Assembly (NCBI GenBank): GCA_033032865.1
Contig: JAWHQI010000064.1
Span: 6,882,001-6,946,000, forward strand
DNA length: 64,000 nucleotides
Reading direction: 5' to 3'
Source: Dactylorhiza incarnata
Lineage: Eukaryota; Streptophyta; Magnoliopsida; Asparagales; Orchidaceae
The position numbers were made by a program, and so were the translations under genes. This document shows, in pieces, positions 53,972-64,000 of the stretch; position 1 is the stretch's first letter, and each line of letters opens with the position of its first letter. The notes beneath the pieces were generated by a model that had not been told where the DNA came from, ran no database searches, and saw only the letters and a program-made list of their open reading frames with translations.

Positions 53972-55944
53972 TTTTATACAGGAGGGCAAGGGATACTCAC
54001 TATCCGCCTCTCACTATTACTGCTATCTTCCCCTTCTTGCCTCATACCGTCCGTAACAAGCGGGTCCTCAAGAGGCGAGTCAACCGAAGAGGAATAATAT
54101 GACCCAAACTCCCTAAATGTGACATCCATACTAATGAATAATTTTCTCTCTATCGGGCTCCAACATACATACCCCTTTTGAGTAGCCGAATACCCAACAA
54201 AGACACACTTCAGAGCCTTTGGATCCAACTTTCCCACATTTGGTCTCCGGTCTTGTACGAAGCACATACAACCAAAGGTCTCGAGGGGAAGAATATCTCC
54301 ATTCTTCCCCCGTAGTATCTCAATTGGGGACTAACATTCCAATACTCGTGAGGGCATTCGATTGATTAAATACGCTGCTGTGAGGACAGCTTGCCCCCAC
54401 AAGTATTTTGGCACCTTCATTGATATCATCATGCTCCGAGTCACTTCCAAAAAGTGTATGTTCTTCCGTTCCGCGACACCGTTCTGCTTTGGTGTGTACG
54501 GACAAGCCGTTTGGTGTTGTATTCCCTGTGAGGACAAGTACTCTCCAAATGCTCTGTTGGTGTACTCTGTCCCATTGTCAGACCTCAACACTTTTACCAC
54601 TGCATCGTATTGAGTCTGAACCCCTTTGTGGAAATCCTTGAAGCATGTAAACACATCACTTTTATTTTTCATCAAGTAAAGCCAGGTTACACGAGAGAAA
54701 CAATCAATGAAAGACACAAAATAACGAAACCCATTCACAATAGTTGTGGTACAAGGTTCCCAAACATCAGAATGTATTAAATCAAAAGGAGCAACACTTT
54801 TATTATCCGAACTGGAATAAGAGTTTCTAGTGTGTTTCCCAAACTCGCATGCGTCACAGACAAGTTTATCACGATGAGCTTTCTTAAATAAAGTGGGATA
54901 CAACTGACTTAAAACATGAAAAGAGGGATGTCCCAAACGCCGATGATAAAGAAGAAGCAATTCTTCTATGCTCTTCCCGATTCCTGCAACATCTTCTACC
55001 GGTGTGGAAAGAGCTGAGCCCATACTTTTCTTATCCAGGTACCACAAGCCACTATGCCATGTGTCAGTCCCAAGTCTTTTGTCGGTCTCCTTTTCTTGGA
55101 AGATCACATTCGGAATATCAAACAAAACAACACATTTTAGGAGATTCACAGGAAATGATGGAGCATGCAAAACATTGGACAAAGTCAAAGCATTAGTACA
55201 TCGCACGGTACCCTTACCAACCACTGGCTGAGCTTTGCCATCAGCAGTCTGGATGCTCTCTGGGACTACTAGGGGAGTATACGAATGGAATTCCCTAGCA
55301 TCCCCAGTGACATGTCGAGAAGCACCCGAATCGACTATCCAATCTGGTGATCTAGTATTGCATATAGCTGCGAGGGCAAGAGTTTCATCTGTACCTGAGG
55401 TTGAATGAGCGAACGAGGCAATGTTACCCCTTGATGAAACTGGAGTGAGTGCGTCATCCATCACACCATTTTGCTTTCTCTGCATCAGCTGAGAGTAAGC
55501 GTTCACAATCTCCCGTTCCTCTGAGTAACCTATATCAGCCATACTTCCGTCTATCTCGCCTTCGGCTATCATTAGATTCGCATGGTAACCTCCTCTTCCA
55601 CCTCCTCTGCGCCCACCACGACCGCGACCGCGGTAGCCTCCTTTTCCCCGTCCACCTGCATCCCGCTTTTTCGGTGGCTTGGGGCAAGCCAGTCGCCAAT
55701 GACCTATCTCGCCACAATTGTAACACTGTCGTGTCTCACCCTTGTGTCCCGTGTGTCCAGAATTTGTTACCACTAGGATTGATTTCACCCCGGTGGGTGC
55801 AGTCGTACCTGGCTGAAGCTTAATTCGGCTCTCCTCCTGCATCATAGCTGAGATCGTCTCATCCAAGGTAGGAATCTTTGGCTGAGCGAGCAACTTTGCG
55901 CTTCTTGACTCAAAAGCCGGGTTCAATCCCCTCATAAAGTGCAC
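53972..55944 (-). pseudogene. gag-pol: Gag end, protease and integrase, short-LTR copia element
   Basis: The frame 55944-54331 is 537 codons. It has one zinc knuckle at residues 74-87, a Gly/Arg-rich (RGG-like) stretch at 97-120, the protease block Val-Asp-Ser-Gly-Ala-Ser with Asp205, the integrase HHCC finger (His334, His339, Cys363, Cys366), and catalytic Asp393, Asp456 and Glu492. Asp456 and Glu492 are separated by 35 residues, the canonical spacing. It ends at a TAG after Leu-Glu-Cys; the same frame continues (54267-53974) to a TAA. Confidence 0.93.
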
Positions 55945-56520
55945 AGTCCTTCGCTGAACATCTCGCTCCTCTTTTGTGCATTCAGGATCTTTGAAACATG
56001 CAACTGGTGAGAAATAATCATAATCTGCCTATAGTCGCTCCAAGTCTGTGGCATAATCTTGAATCGAACGATCTCCCTGAGTTACAGTTTCTATCTCTCG
56101 CTCGATCTGAAACACGCGCATGTTGTTGTCAATTCCTGCATAGAGCCTCTGTAGCTTCCCCCAAACTTTGCTTACAGTCTCTATGCCATCCACAGTGATA
56201 GCAATAGACGCGATCATCGAGTTTAGGAGTCAAGTGTGTAATAGGCTATGTGTAGTCTTCCACTCATTGTACCCATCCGAGTCCTTTTCTAGCTCCTCCT
56301 TTTCACTAGTCAGATAACCCTCCAGGTTCCTTCCGGAGAGTGCCCTCTTCACCCGACGCGACCAACTCAAGTATGTAGCTGGTCCATCGAGCTTTAGCTC
56401 CACAGGGGGAAGATCCAGCTTCACAAGAGGCGGCGACGACTGAGCTACTCCCTCGCCTTTGGACATCCGCAAGAATTTGAAGAACACCTTTAGATCCGCC
56501 TCCTCCATTTTTGCAACCAA
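55945..56520 (-). pseudogene. gag: gag N-terminal part, short-LTR copia element
   Basis: It starts Met-Val-Ala-Lys-Met-Glu-Glu at 56520. The copia gag-type domain is interrupted by TGA after Leu-His-Thr (near 56230) and TAG after Glu-Arg-Leu (near 56030). All stay in one frame, so the breaks are point changes; the first fits Trp to stop and the second Gln to stop. Confidence 0.85.
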
Positions 56521-56599
56521 TTTCTCAATTATTTATTAATTTATTTATCGTCTTATTTCAACAATTTCTTGGATTTTGTTAATCCTCTTATTAATTAAT

Positions 56600-57320
56600 C
56601 CTCTTAGAAAAGAAGATGCGCGCCCGCAGGCGGCACTGCCACACGATGATGCCCAGTCCCTTGCCGCGCGCTCCTGCCGCATATCCTGCTCCACTCCCTG
56701 CGCAACTCCCGCGCTGCCGCACCAAGTGGAACTCCCTGCGCTTGTTGCGCACTGTTGCTTCTCCGGAACAGGCGCAAATGCCACAGACGCCACGCAAACG
56801 CCGCACACTCGTTGTCCAATGCCATGCAAACTTGCTGCGCACTCGCCGCTGCCGTGTTGCCGCGCTGTGCAAGAGCCGCGCCCCTCCTCTGCGCAAGAGT
56901 CGCGCGCAGGTCCCGCACACCTCTCCTCTGCGCAGGTGCCGCTGCTGCACTGCGCGAGATCCGCAAGCGTAAGGTTCTGCGCTCCTGCCGCACTCTCCTG
57001 TCGCACTCTCCTGCCGCACCTCCAGACGCGCCTCTTCCGTTCTCCTGCCGCACTTCTTCCGCACTGCCTGTGCGCTCCTGTGAGGGAGAGACAGCAACCG
57101 CCGCTCCCTGCACTCCGCAACTGCCGCTCCCTGTGTAACTGCGCATCTGCCGCAAGGTGCGCTCCTGCCGCAGTCCTCCTCCTTGCGCAAGCGCCGCACT
57201 CCTCTTGCGTAAGTTGCGCCACCATCCTCCTCCCTGCCGCAGTCCCTGTCGCTTGAGCAAAGTTCCCGAGCACGAGCACGGTTTCTTCCAAGAAGAATTA
57301 AAGTTGCGAGCACGGAAGCG
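56600..57320 (-). repeat. GC-rich low-complexity leader of the short-LTR copia element
   Basis: About 700 bp between the PBS and gag is made of TGCGCA, CTCCTGCCGCA and GCGCAAG words in irregular tandem order. Long open frames occur on both strands and in several frames because stops are rare in such sequence. No single frame stands out. Confidence 0.8.
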
Positions 57321-57331
57321 GAATTCCTCCG

Positions 57332-57350
57332 AAACCTCGCTTTGATACCT
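57332..57350 (-). promoter_or_regulatory. Primer-binding site, short-LTR copia element
   Basis: The minus strand reads AAGGTATCAAAGCGAGG directly after the 5' LTR, close to the initiator-Met type TGGTATCAGAGC. Confidence 0.7.
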
Positions 57351-57528
57351 TGTAGAAGTGGAACAATCAGGTTCCTTTCTATTCAAACTTACAATTCTTC
57401 CTTTACATTGATCCCCTATTTATACACACAAAAGGAGAGATCTAATTTTCGATTGCAGATGTGGGACTAATTACAAAAGAAGGGAATGCGCTAACCGCAC
57501 ACCACTCAGCACTAAACGTACACCAACA
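57351..57528 (-). repeat. 5' LTR of the short-LTR copia element
   Basis: It is 178 bp, the same length as the other LTR. The TATA box TATAAATAGG reads on the minus strand at 57415-57424. Confidence 0.93.
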
Positions 57529-57533
57529 ATATC

Positions 57534-58494
57534 AAAGGAAATCACTTGAAAAAACAAGTTCACTAAGTTCGATTGCATCAAAATATGAATACAAGTTAAA
57601 AACAAAACAAAAAAACAAATAGTAAATACAAGCATCACCCGTACAAATCCCCAAAGGCTTGTTTCAATCTTCGGATGTATTCTTCCATGGCTCCCAACAC
57701 TGAATATGCCTCTCCAAACACTCCAATTTTTGAATGAAAAACGCCTTCCTTCAAGAAGAACTTCAAAGAGAAGAAAACTTCTCTCCAAATCTCCAACTCT
57801 ATGCTTCAATACTTCTCCTCCCAAGTACAAACTCTAGCTGTGACTTAGAAGGTCGGCTCCTCTCTCTCCAGTCCGTAAATAGAGTCTCCAAGAATGAACT
57901 GAAAACTTCCCCATATTTTTCCCGTATATAGGCCTGAAAAGGACAAGAAATAACCGCGCGCACCTTCTGGCACATGGGTGCGCACCCCATTACGCGCACT
58001 CAAAATGAGCACCGACGAGAAACTAAAACTGCGATGTGGTAGTACCAAAACTGGACACACGGTCGTGCGTTCCTATTAGCTTCAAAAATTTAGAAAATGA
58101 ATATTCTATCGGCGGGTAATCAATACCCGTGTACAGTTAATGCATGCCCTTGCCTGACTGACGATCCGCTAAATGATTTCTCAGAAAGTGGTGCACGTGC
58201 ATGTGTGGATTTACGTACACACATGTGCGCTCAACTATTCAGTCTTGTATGCTCCAATTCTCATGAGTTTCATCCCTTTTGTCTCCTGGTGTACTCCTAC
58301 ACTAAAAAATAAATAATGAATTGTATTAAGTCTATACAAGAATAATATATATTAGGGAATTTTCTATACGAAAATAAAACCAAGCGGTGCAAGAATGTTT
58401 ACATAAAATTTAGGTATCAATCAACTCAATAGGCATGTTAAGGGTATGTTGGCTGACATAGCAACCATCTGAGAGCGGTTTTGCACTGACAACT
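57534..58494. other. Unassigned DNA between elements
   Basis: No gene is recognised. A GCCTATATACGGG word on the minus strand near 57925 and GCGCGCACC words after 57955 could be remnants of an old LTR, but no partner repeat is in the window. Confidence 0.3.
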
Positions 58495-58739
58495 TGTTAG
58501 GGTTTCGGAAATTTAGAGGGGGGGGGGGGGGGGGAGGGGAAATGAGAGAGAGAGGGAGAGGGAGAGGGAGAGGGAGAGGGAGAGGGAAATTCTGAAGAGG
58601 TAGAGAGAGAAACACTTCATCATAATACTCAAGCCTATCAAAATACACTAGTCTCCCGGCTTATATACGTGCCGAACAAATACAGACATAACAAGGCAAA
58701 TAAAGGAAATAACAAAAGCAATGCGGAAAAGAAAGCGCC
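58495..58739 (-). repeat. 3' LTR of the Reina-like element (inner boundary approximate)
   Basis: From TGTTAGGGTTTCGG onward it matches 63789-64000. It has a 17-base G run (58518-58534, six G in the other copy) and a GGGAGA repeat. A TATATAA box reads on the minus strand near 58661-58670. The homology reaches the window end, so the true inner boundary cannot be fixed. Confidence 0.85.
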
Positions 58740-58757
58740 TCCTTGAGACGACGTTAA

Positions 58758-60330
58758 CTACGTCGGAACGGCTCGCCCGCCGCACTTTCGGCGTTGGTAA
58801 ACTCGCCACACCGGAGGTTGTCCCTCGCCCTCGTCCCCCTCTTCGATCTCCGTAACAATTCCGCCGTCTGGGAAATTTGCCTTGTCCTCATGGCAAAAGT
58901 CCGGAAATTGGTGACGCATGTCGACGCGATCTACCCACGTCGCCTCCGAGGGTGGAAGTCTCTGCCATAACACCAAGACTTGCTCCACTGGTTGTGATGC
59001 CCGCTGTATCGTGCGCGTCTCCGCGATGCGCTGTGGCTGAAATGCCAGAGGGGGGCCGCCAGGGACCGGCGGTGGAAGCGTCTCCTCGACGGGATGATCG
59101 CCAATCACCCGCTTGAGCTGTGATACATGGAACACAGGATGAATGTGGCTCTCCGTAAGTAGGCGGAGGCGCCTGGGTGCCCACCCGAGCGACGATCTCA
59201 AAAGGCCCGTAGAACTTGGCCGCCAACTTGGAGTGAACTCGCGGGACCGCCGTCACCTGGCAGTGTGGCCGGAGTTTGAGGAAGAAAGAGCCCCCCTCGC
59301 TGAATTTGGATGTCGCGACGATGGCGGTTGGCCGCGACCACCATCCGGTCTTGGGCCCGCTGGAGGTGTTGGTGCAGCTACTGAAGCATGGTGTCATGGT
59401 CTCGGAGTAAGCTGTCCACCGCGGCGACCGCACACTCGCCGGGAATGGTGCGGCTTAGAACTGGAGGAGGTCGACCGTAGACTGCCTCGAAGGGTGTAGT
59501 GCCGGTGCTGGAGTGGAATGAGGTGTTGAAGGAGTATTCGGCCCAGGATAACCACTCGGCCCAAACCCGCGGGTTGTCACACACGAAACAACGCAGCTAA
59601 GTCTCAAGGCAGCGGTTCATGACCTCAGATTGACCATCCGTCTGCGGGTGGTATGCTGTGCTCATGCGGAGCTGTGCGCCTTGCATCCGGAAGAGCGCCT
59701 GCCAGAAGACACTGAGAAAAAGCGGGTGCGGTCGTTGACAATGGAACGAGGGAACCCATGTAGGCGGACTACTCCATCGACGAAGGCGACGGCTACCCCG
59801 GGGGTCGTTAAGGTGACGGAGTGGAATGAAGTGAGTATACTTGGACAGACGGTCCACCACCACCAAGATGCAGTCCTAGGTCTTGGAGCGGGGTAGACGA
59901 GTAATAAAGTCCATGGAAATATCTTCTCATACTTGCGTCGGAATGGGGAGGGCTGGAGAAGGACCCCAAGAAAAGTCGCCTCATATTCGGTCCGCTGGCA
60001 TGGTAGGCAGGCTGCGACGAAGGCCTTGACCTTCTGGAACATTTCATGCCAATACAAGGAGGCGGCGAGGCGGCTGTATGTTCTGAAAGCACCAATGCGA
60101 CCGCCTTCCGGAGTGGCATGGAACTCGATGAGCAGACGTGGTATCAGATGTGAAGAGACGGGCAGTACGAGACGGTCCTGGTAGTAGAGGAGATCGCCCA
60201 TAAGGCGGTACGGTGGGCGGGCTGTAGGGTCTGCCCGGAGAGCTCCCACGATCGTCTGAAGCGCGGGGTCGGCAACCACTTCCTGCTGAAGAATGTTGGC
60301 GTCCTTACAATAGGGCCGTGAAATAGCCAT
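58758..60330 (-). pseudogene. pol: Integrase with chromodomain-like tail, Reina-like element
   Basis: Piece 60330-59662 has the zinc-finger region, but where family members read Gly-Gly-His this one reads Gly-Gly-Arg, so one metal-binding His is gone; Cys-Leu-Pro-Cys remains. Pieces 59866-59597 (Tyr-His-Pro-Gln-Thr-Asp-Gly-Gln-Ser-Glu with the catalytic Glu) and 59584-59378 follow in other frames. The final piece 59201-58758 contains His-Pro-Val-Phe-His-Val-Ser-Gln-Leu and a chromodomain-like end (Ala-Thr-Trp-Val). Several frameshifts. Confidence 0.82.
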
Positions 60331-61460
60331 CAGACGGGTCGTTGGCGGGTGGCGGGAGAGCGCATCAGTCGCTCGGTTGGACGCCCGACCCGGAACTCAA
60401 TGTCGAAGCCGTACCCGAGGAGTTTGGCTATCCAGATTTGCTGTGTCGGGGTGGCGATCTTCTGGTGGAGGAGATAGAGCAGGCTGTGGTGGTCCGTCTG
60501 GACGGTGAAGTGGCCCAGCAGGTATGTCCACCAATGCTGAACGGACAGGACCAGGGCCATCAACTCGGACTCATAGGCGGAGCGGGGTCGAACGGTGACC
60601 GCGAATGTCCGACTGAAATAGGCGATGGGTTGACCGGCTTGCATCAACACAACACCAACTCCTGAGCCGGAAGCGTCCACTCCACCACAAACGACTGCGA
60701 AAAATCTGGTATGGCCAGGACCGGGGCGGTGCTCAAGGCCCGCTGAAGAGCCCGAAACGCTTCCGCCGCGGAAGGTGTCCACTGGAAGGTGCCCGTCTCA
60801 GATTTCTTCAGCAAACTGGAGAGTGGCTTGACGATCTTTCCGTAGTCCTAGATGAAACGACGATAGTATCCTGTGAGGCCCAAAAACCCTCTGACGTCGC
60901 GGAGGGAGCTAGGCTTGGGACTGAAGAACGACGTGCACCTTTTCCCGGTCCATTGCCACCCCATTGGTGAGATGGTGTGACCCAAGTAGCTAACCTCCGT
61001 TTGACTGAAGACGCACTTTTTGGGATTCACACAGTTCTCCTGGAGAGTGGTGAGGGTGGCTCGAATGTGGTCCAAATGATCCTGCTATGATGAGCTGTAA
61101 AAGAGAATATCATTGAAGAACACCAAGATATACCTGCACAAGACCGGTCGAAACAGGTCATTCATGGTAGCCTGAAAGGTGGCGGGGGGCGTTAGTCAGG
61201 CCAAAGGGCATGACTAGGAACTCATAATGGCCATCATGTGTGCAGAATGCTGTCTTGGGAATGTCGTCCTCCCGTACCCGTATCTGGTGGTAGCCGGCCC
61301 GCAGATCCATCTTCGAGAAGAACACCGCTCCCTGCAACTCGTCCAAGAGCTCCTGAATGACTGGAATTGGATACTTATCCGGTACGGTAGCCTTGTTGAG
61401 TTCCCGATAGTCGACACAGAAATGCCAGCTGTTGTCCTTTTTGCGAACCAGGAGGACGGG
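60330..61460 (-). pseudogene. pol: Reverse transcriptase and RNase H, Reina-like element
   Basis: RT palm blocks are in 61346-61158 (Lys-Met-Asp-Leu-Arg-Ala-Gly-Tyr). The catalytic box lies in another frame at 61110-61121 as Phe-Phe-Asn-Asp, where the first catalytic Asp has become Asn (codon 61113-61115). Piece 61075-60848 holds the connection domain and 60782-60330 the RNase H (Tyr-Glu-Ser-Glu-Leu, Thr-Asp-His-His-Ser-Leu). Confidence 0.82.
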
Positions 61461-62395
61461 GCTCGAGAAGGGCTAGCACTGGGACGGATAATGCCTGCTG
61501 AGAGCATGTCGCTAACCAAAGTCTCTATCTCGCCCTTTTGGGCGTATCCGTAACGGTATGACCGAACAGAAATGGCGGACACCCCCTCGCGCAGTGGAAT
61601 GCGGTGATCCGTAGGTCGAGGTGGGGGAAGACGAGTCCCGTCGGCGAAGAGGTCCGGATAGCTGTCCAAAATGGCCTGAAGGGCCGGGGCGGGGGTAGGG
61701 ACGGCCCCGGGCTGTCCCGCCACGTGCCATAATGTGGTCGCCCACTCGACATCGGTGGATTTCTGAAGGGAGCGAAGATAGACGGGTCGGTGGAGTAAGG
61801 AGGTCTCGCCCTCCAGCACACACGGTGTCCCCCCGCAGAGGAAGCACATCGTCATGCGGTGCCAGTTGACGCAGACGCGCCCAAGAGTCCGAAGCCAAGC
61901 CACACTGAGAATCATATCCACCCCGCCCAGAGGGAAGGCATAGAAGTCGGCCCGGAAGGGGCTTTGGCCGAGCGTAAGAGTGAGCGTCGTGCATAAGCCA
62001 CCAGTCGCGCGGCGGTGACCGTCCCCCAAGCACACCGTGAAGCGGTCGGCGGTTCGTACTGGAAGAGATAAGCGATCCACTAGGCACTGGGAAATAAAAT
62101 TATGGCTGGCGCCACTATCAATCATGTTCACGACCGAGGTCCCATGAAGCGATCCCCGAAGCGTCATCGTCTGAGAGCCCGAAAACCCGCCTATGTCAAA
62201 GAGGGGGAGGTCCAGGCGGTGAAATGTGGCTGCCGGGTCATCCTCGGTGGTGGGTTCGAGCTCCAGAGCCTCAAAGTTCGCAAGAGTCACCTCGGGTTTC
62301 TCCTCGTCGATGAGGACCCGAAGGGTTTTCAGTGGGCAATCATGCGTGGGGGTATAGGATTGCTTGCAGCGGAAGCACAGGTTCTTAGCACTCAA
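61214..62395 (-). pseudogene. gag-pol: Zinc knuckle, protease and RT start, Reina-like element
   Basis: The 393-codon frame starts near a CX2CX3-4HX4C-like knuckle (Cys-Phe-Arg-Cys...His-Asp-Cys). It has the protease block Ile-Asp-Ser-Gly-Ala-Ser at about residue 92 and the first RT blocks (His-Arg-Ile-Pro-Leu; Ser-Tyr-Arg-Tyr) at about 265-300. A frameshift near 61460 then leaves the RT frame; the remaining residues to 61214 are out of frame. Confidence 0.85.
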
Positions 62396-62396
62396 A

Positions 62397-63327
62397 TCAT
62401 TGTATTCCTGGTTGGAAACCCAGGGGTGGGTCGGAGGCCGAGGGGTCCGAGGAGGAGGTGCGGCCCGTCCAGGTCCCGGAGGAAGTTCGGGTTGTGGCGG
62501 CCGATAGGGAGGAAGAGGTCGTGGTGCCTGTCACGACGCCGATGCTGGAGGTGGTCGACCTGTGTCCGGGGGGCGGGTCTGAAACTCCGCTTCGACCATG
62601 CGGGTGAGATCCATGGCTTCCGTCATGGAGGGGGGGGGGGGTGATGGGTGCGTATCCGGGCTCGAATGTGGGGCCGAAGCCCATGCATGAAGAAGCTGAG
62701 GTAGTGGTCCGGTGGTAGGCCAGGAACATGTGTGGCGAGGGCGATGGACTCGTCGATGTAGTCGTCAAGAGAGCCTGTCTGGCGAACGCCACAGAGCCGC
62801 TCGACGGCAGTGCCCGAGTAGCGCGTATCGTAACAACTGATGAGTGCTTGCTGGAGGGCCGACCATTGCAGGGCTGGGTTGGTTTGGTGGAGCCAACGAA
62901 CCCAATGGAGTGCGGAGCCCTCCATGCCAATCATGACCGTACTAACTTTTTGGGTCTCCGGTGTCTGCTGAATGTCGAAGAATTGTTCGGCATGGGCGAT
63001 CCAGCCCAAGGGGTCGGTGCTGTTGAAGGAGGGCACCTCTAGAGAACGGGGACTGCTGGAAAAAGCGCCGGGCGGGTAAACCGCAACCGGGAAGGTGTCC
63101 GGAGGAGCGCCAAGGAGAGACAACGACTCGGCGGCGGAGGCGACGGAAGTGGAGGGGCGGACGGCCAGCAGGGAGTTGAATTTGGAGTCCATGCGGAGGA
63201 CTAGGGCCTGCAGGGAGGCAATCGAGGCGTCGTGGTCCTCCAAGCGGCGAAGGATCGCTGGATCAGCGGCCAGAAGAGATGGCGTAGTGTCCAGGGTGCC
63301 CATGGAGCGTGAACGCGGGGCATGCAC
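62397..63327 (-). pseudogene. gag: gag, Reina-like element, frameshifted at a G run
   Basis: Piece 63327-62623 (234 codons) contains the retrotransposon gag domain (Trp-Ile-Ala-His-Ala-Glu-Gln-Phe-Phe; Arg-Tyr-Ser-Gly-Thr). It runs into a 12-base G run at 62630-62641 that reads as Pro codons. After it the frame continues elsewhere toward the zinc knuckle at 62395. Confidence 0.85.
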
Positions 63328-63429
63328 GCGGAGGACGGAGAGGAAAGCCGCTGAGGATGGCGTGGCGGTCTGGCGGGGTCGATCTGGCGACGGCGAGGCC
63401 GAACGATGCGGAACGGCGCAGGTAGAGCT

Positions 63430-63788
63430 AGATGCGGATCAGCGCTGAACGATGTGGGGCGCTGGATGCGGAGCGCGCGCCAGGTGGGATGCGGATGCGG
63501 GCTCTGGGTGCGGGATGCGGAAGCAGGATGCGGATCGACGCAGATCGACGGAAGGCGGGATGCGGATTGGCTCTGGATGCGGGATGCGGATTGGCTCTGG
63601 ATGCGGGATGCAGGAGGACGGATTCGGCTCTGGAGGCGGAATGCGGATTGGCTCTGGATGCGGGATGCAGAAGGAGGACGGATGCGGGATGCGAAACGGC
63701 TCTGGATGCAGGACGCAGATCGACGTCATGCGCTGGACGGATTCGGGCGGCGGAAACCGCAGCCGGAAGAGGGCAGGTTGGACCACTT
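63430..63788 (-). repeat. GC-rich repeated leader, Reina-like element
   Basis: Irregular tandem copies of GATGCGGATTGGCTCTG and GGATGCGGGATGCGG fill the leader. Open frames in this stretch are repeat by-products. By the LTR edge the minus strand reads TGGTCCAACCTGCC, which I cannot match to a known tRNA primer site. Confidence 0.75.
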
Positions 63789-64000
63789 TGTTAGGGTTTC
63801 GGAAATTTAGAGGGGGGAAAAGGGAAATGAGAGAGAGAGGGAGAGGGAAATTCAGAAGAGGTAGAGATAAAAACACTTCATCATAATACTCAAGCCTTTC
63901 AAAATACACTAGTCTCCCAGCTTATATACGTGCCGGACAAATACGGACGTAACAAGGAAAATAAAGGAAATAACAAAAGCAATGCGGAAAAGAAAGCGCC
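63789..64000 (-). repeat. 5' LTR of the Reina-like element (partial, window edge)
   Basis: It repeats 58495-58739 with fewer G in the G run and a shorter GGGAGA tract. It continues beyond the window. Confidence 0.85.

Larger units (their letters stand above)
51869..57528 (-). mobile_element. Complete Ty1/copia retrotransposon with 178-bp LTRs
   Basis: Minus-strand order is LTR, PBS, GC-rich leader, gag, protease, integrase, RT/RNase H, polypurine tract, LTR, 5,660 bp in all. The LTRs differ at about eight positions by eye, so the insertion is not recent. The polyprotein has at least six in-frame stops and a frameshift. Clade not assigned. Confidence 0.93.
51864..57533. repeat. Target site duplication ATATC of the short-LTR copia element
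   Basis: ATATC at 51864-51868 and 57529-57533 flanks both LTR ends exactly. Confidence 0.93.
58495..64000 (-). mobile_element. Ty3/gypsy chromovirus-like element (Reina-like candidate), 5' LTR cut by window edge
   Basis: Minus-strand order is LTR (63789 to beyond 64000), GC-rich leader, gag, protease, RT, RNase H, integrase with a chromodomain-like tail, and LTR (58495-58739). Integrase after RNase H identifies Ty3/gypsy. Short LTRs, a total of about 5.5 kb and the C-terminal tail suggest the Reina clade; this is inference. Reading frames are heavily shifted. Confidence 0.85.

Noticed and set aside
56545..57386. Frames of up to 260 codons on both strands
   Set aside because: The sequence is GC-rich low complexity in the leader of a copia element. 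Frames overlap on both strands with no start context or family blocks.
63430..63886. Plus- and minus-strand frames in the gypsy leader
   Set aside because: They are produced by GGATGCGGGATGCGG-type repeats and extend into the LTR; no protein family blocks.

Overview
The window reads as repeat-rich DNA from the nuclear genome of a flowering plant, probably a eudicot; I cannot name the species. Nearly everything recognisable is LTR-retrotransposon sequence of plant lineages (Tekay/Del-, Athila- and Tat-like Ty3/gypsy, a Reina-like chromovirus candidate, and Sirevirus-like plus short-LTR Ty1/copia). There is also one PIF/Harbinger-type TIR element and two weak hints of host-gene ends. I see no bacterial genes, rRNA, tRNA or CRISPR array. 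No retroelement polyprotein is intact: stops, frameshifts and deletions break every one.

Layout. 1-7372: partial Tekay-like element (copy A, + strand). 7373-9046: piece of an antisense Athila-like element (gag N-terminus, tRNA-Asp type PBS, partial LTR). 9047-14748: degenerate Tat-lineage element (+ strand). It has pol remnants, then a 95-bp tandem array, then an antisense intron-containing ORF; an 873-bp solo LTR with perfect GCTGG duplications sits inside the array. 14749-15776: fragment of a copia-type LTR. 15777-19948 and 31442 to about 33900: the two halves of an antisense Athila-like element, split by a second full-length Tekay-like element (copy B, 19949-31441) inserted inside its gag gene. 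About 33900-34926: low-identity DNA with a candidate terminal exon. 34927-44960: complete Sirevirus-like copia element on the minus strand with perfect GATTG target duplications. 45779-47553: TIR element with TTA duplications, filled with a CpG-rich, internally inverted 19-20-bp repeat. 47557-51868: possible start of a host gene, then unassigned DNA. 51869-57528: complete short-LTR copia element on the minus strand with perfect ATATC duplications. 58495-64000: Ty3/gypsy element on the minus strand, running off the window.

History that can be read. The Athila-like element came first. A Tekay-like element inserted into its gag. The Tekay/Athila junction was then copied as a block, because copies A and B (1-9046 and 22421-33117) share the same insertion junction. 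Copy A later lost 1,651 bp from its 3' LTR. Both copies carry the same internal 1,811-bp tandem duplication of gag-protease-RT start, which therefore predates the block copy.

Most interesting structures: the inverted palindrome-core array inside the Harbinger-type element; the Tat-lineage layout of pol, satellite-like array and antisense spliced ORF; and a TCGTCGA-type motif, dense in the Sirevirus U3 and recurring in that element's own gag-protease spacer and in the unrelated Tekay LTR.
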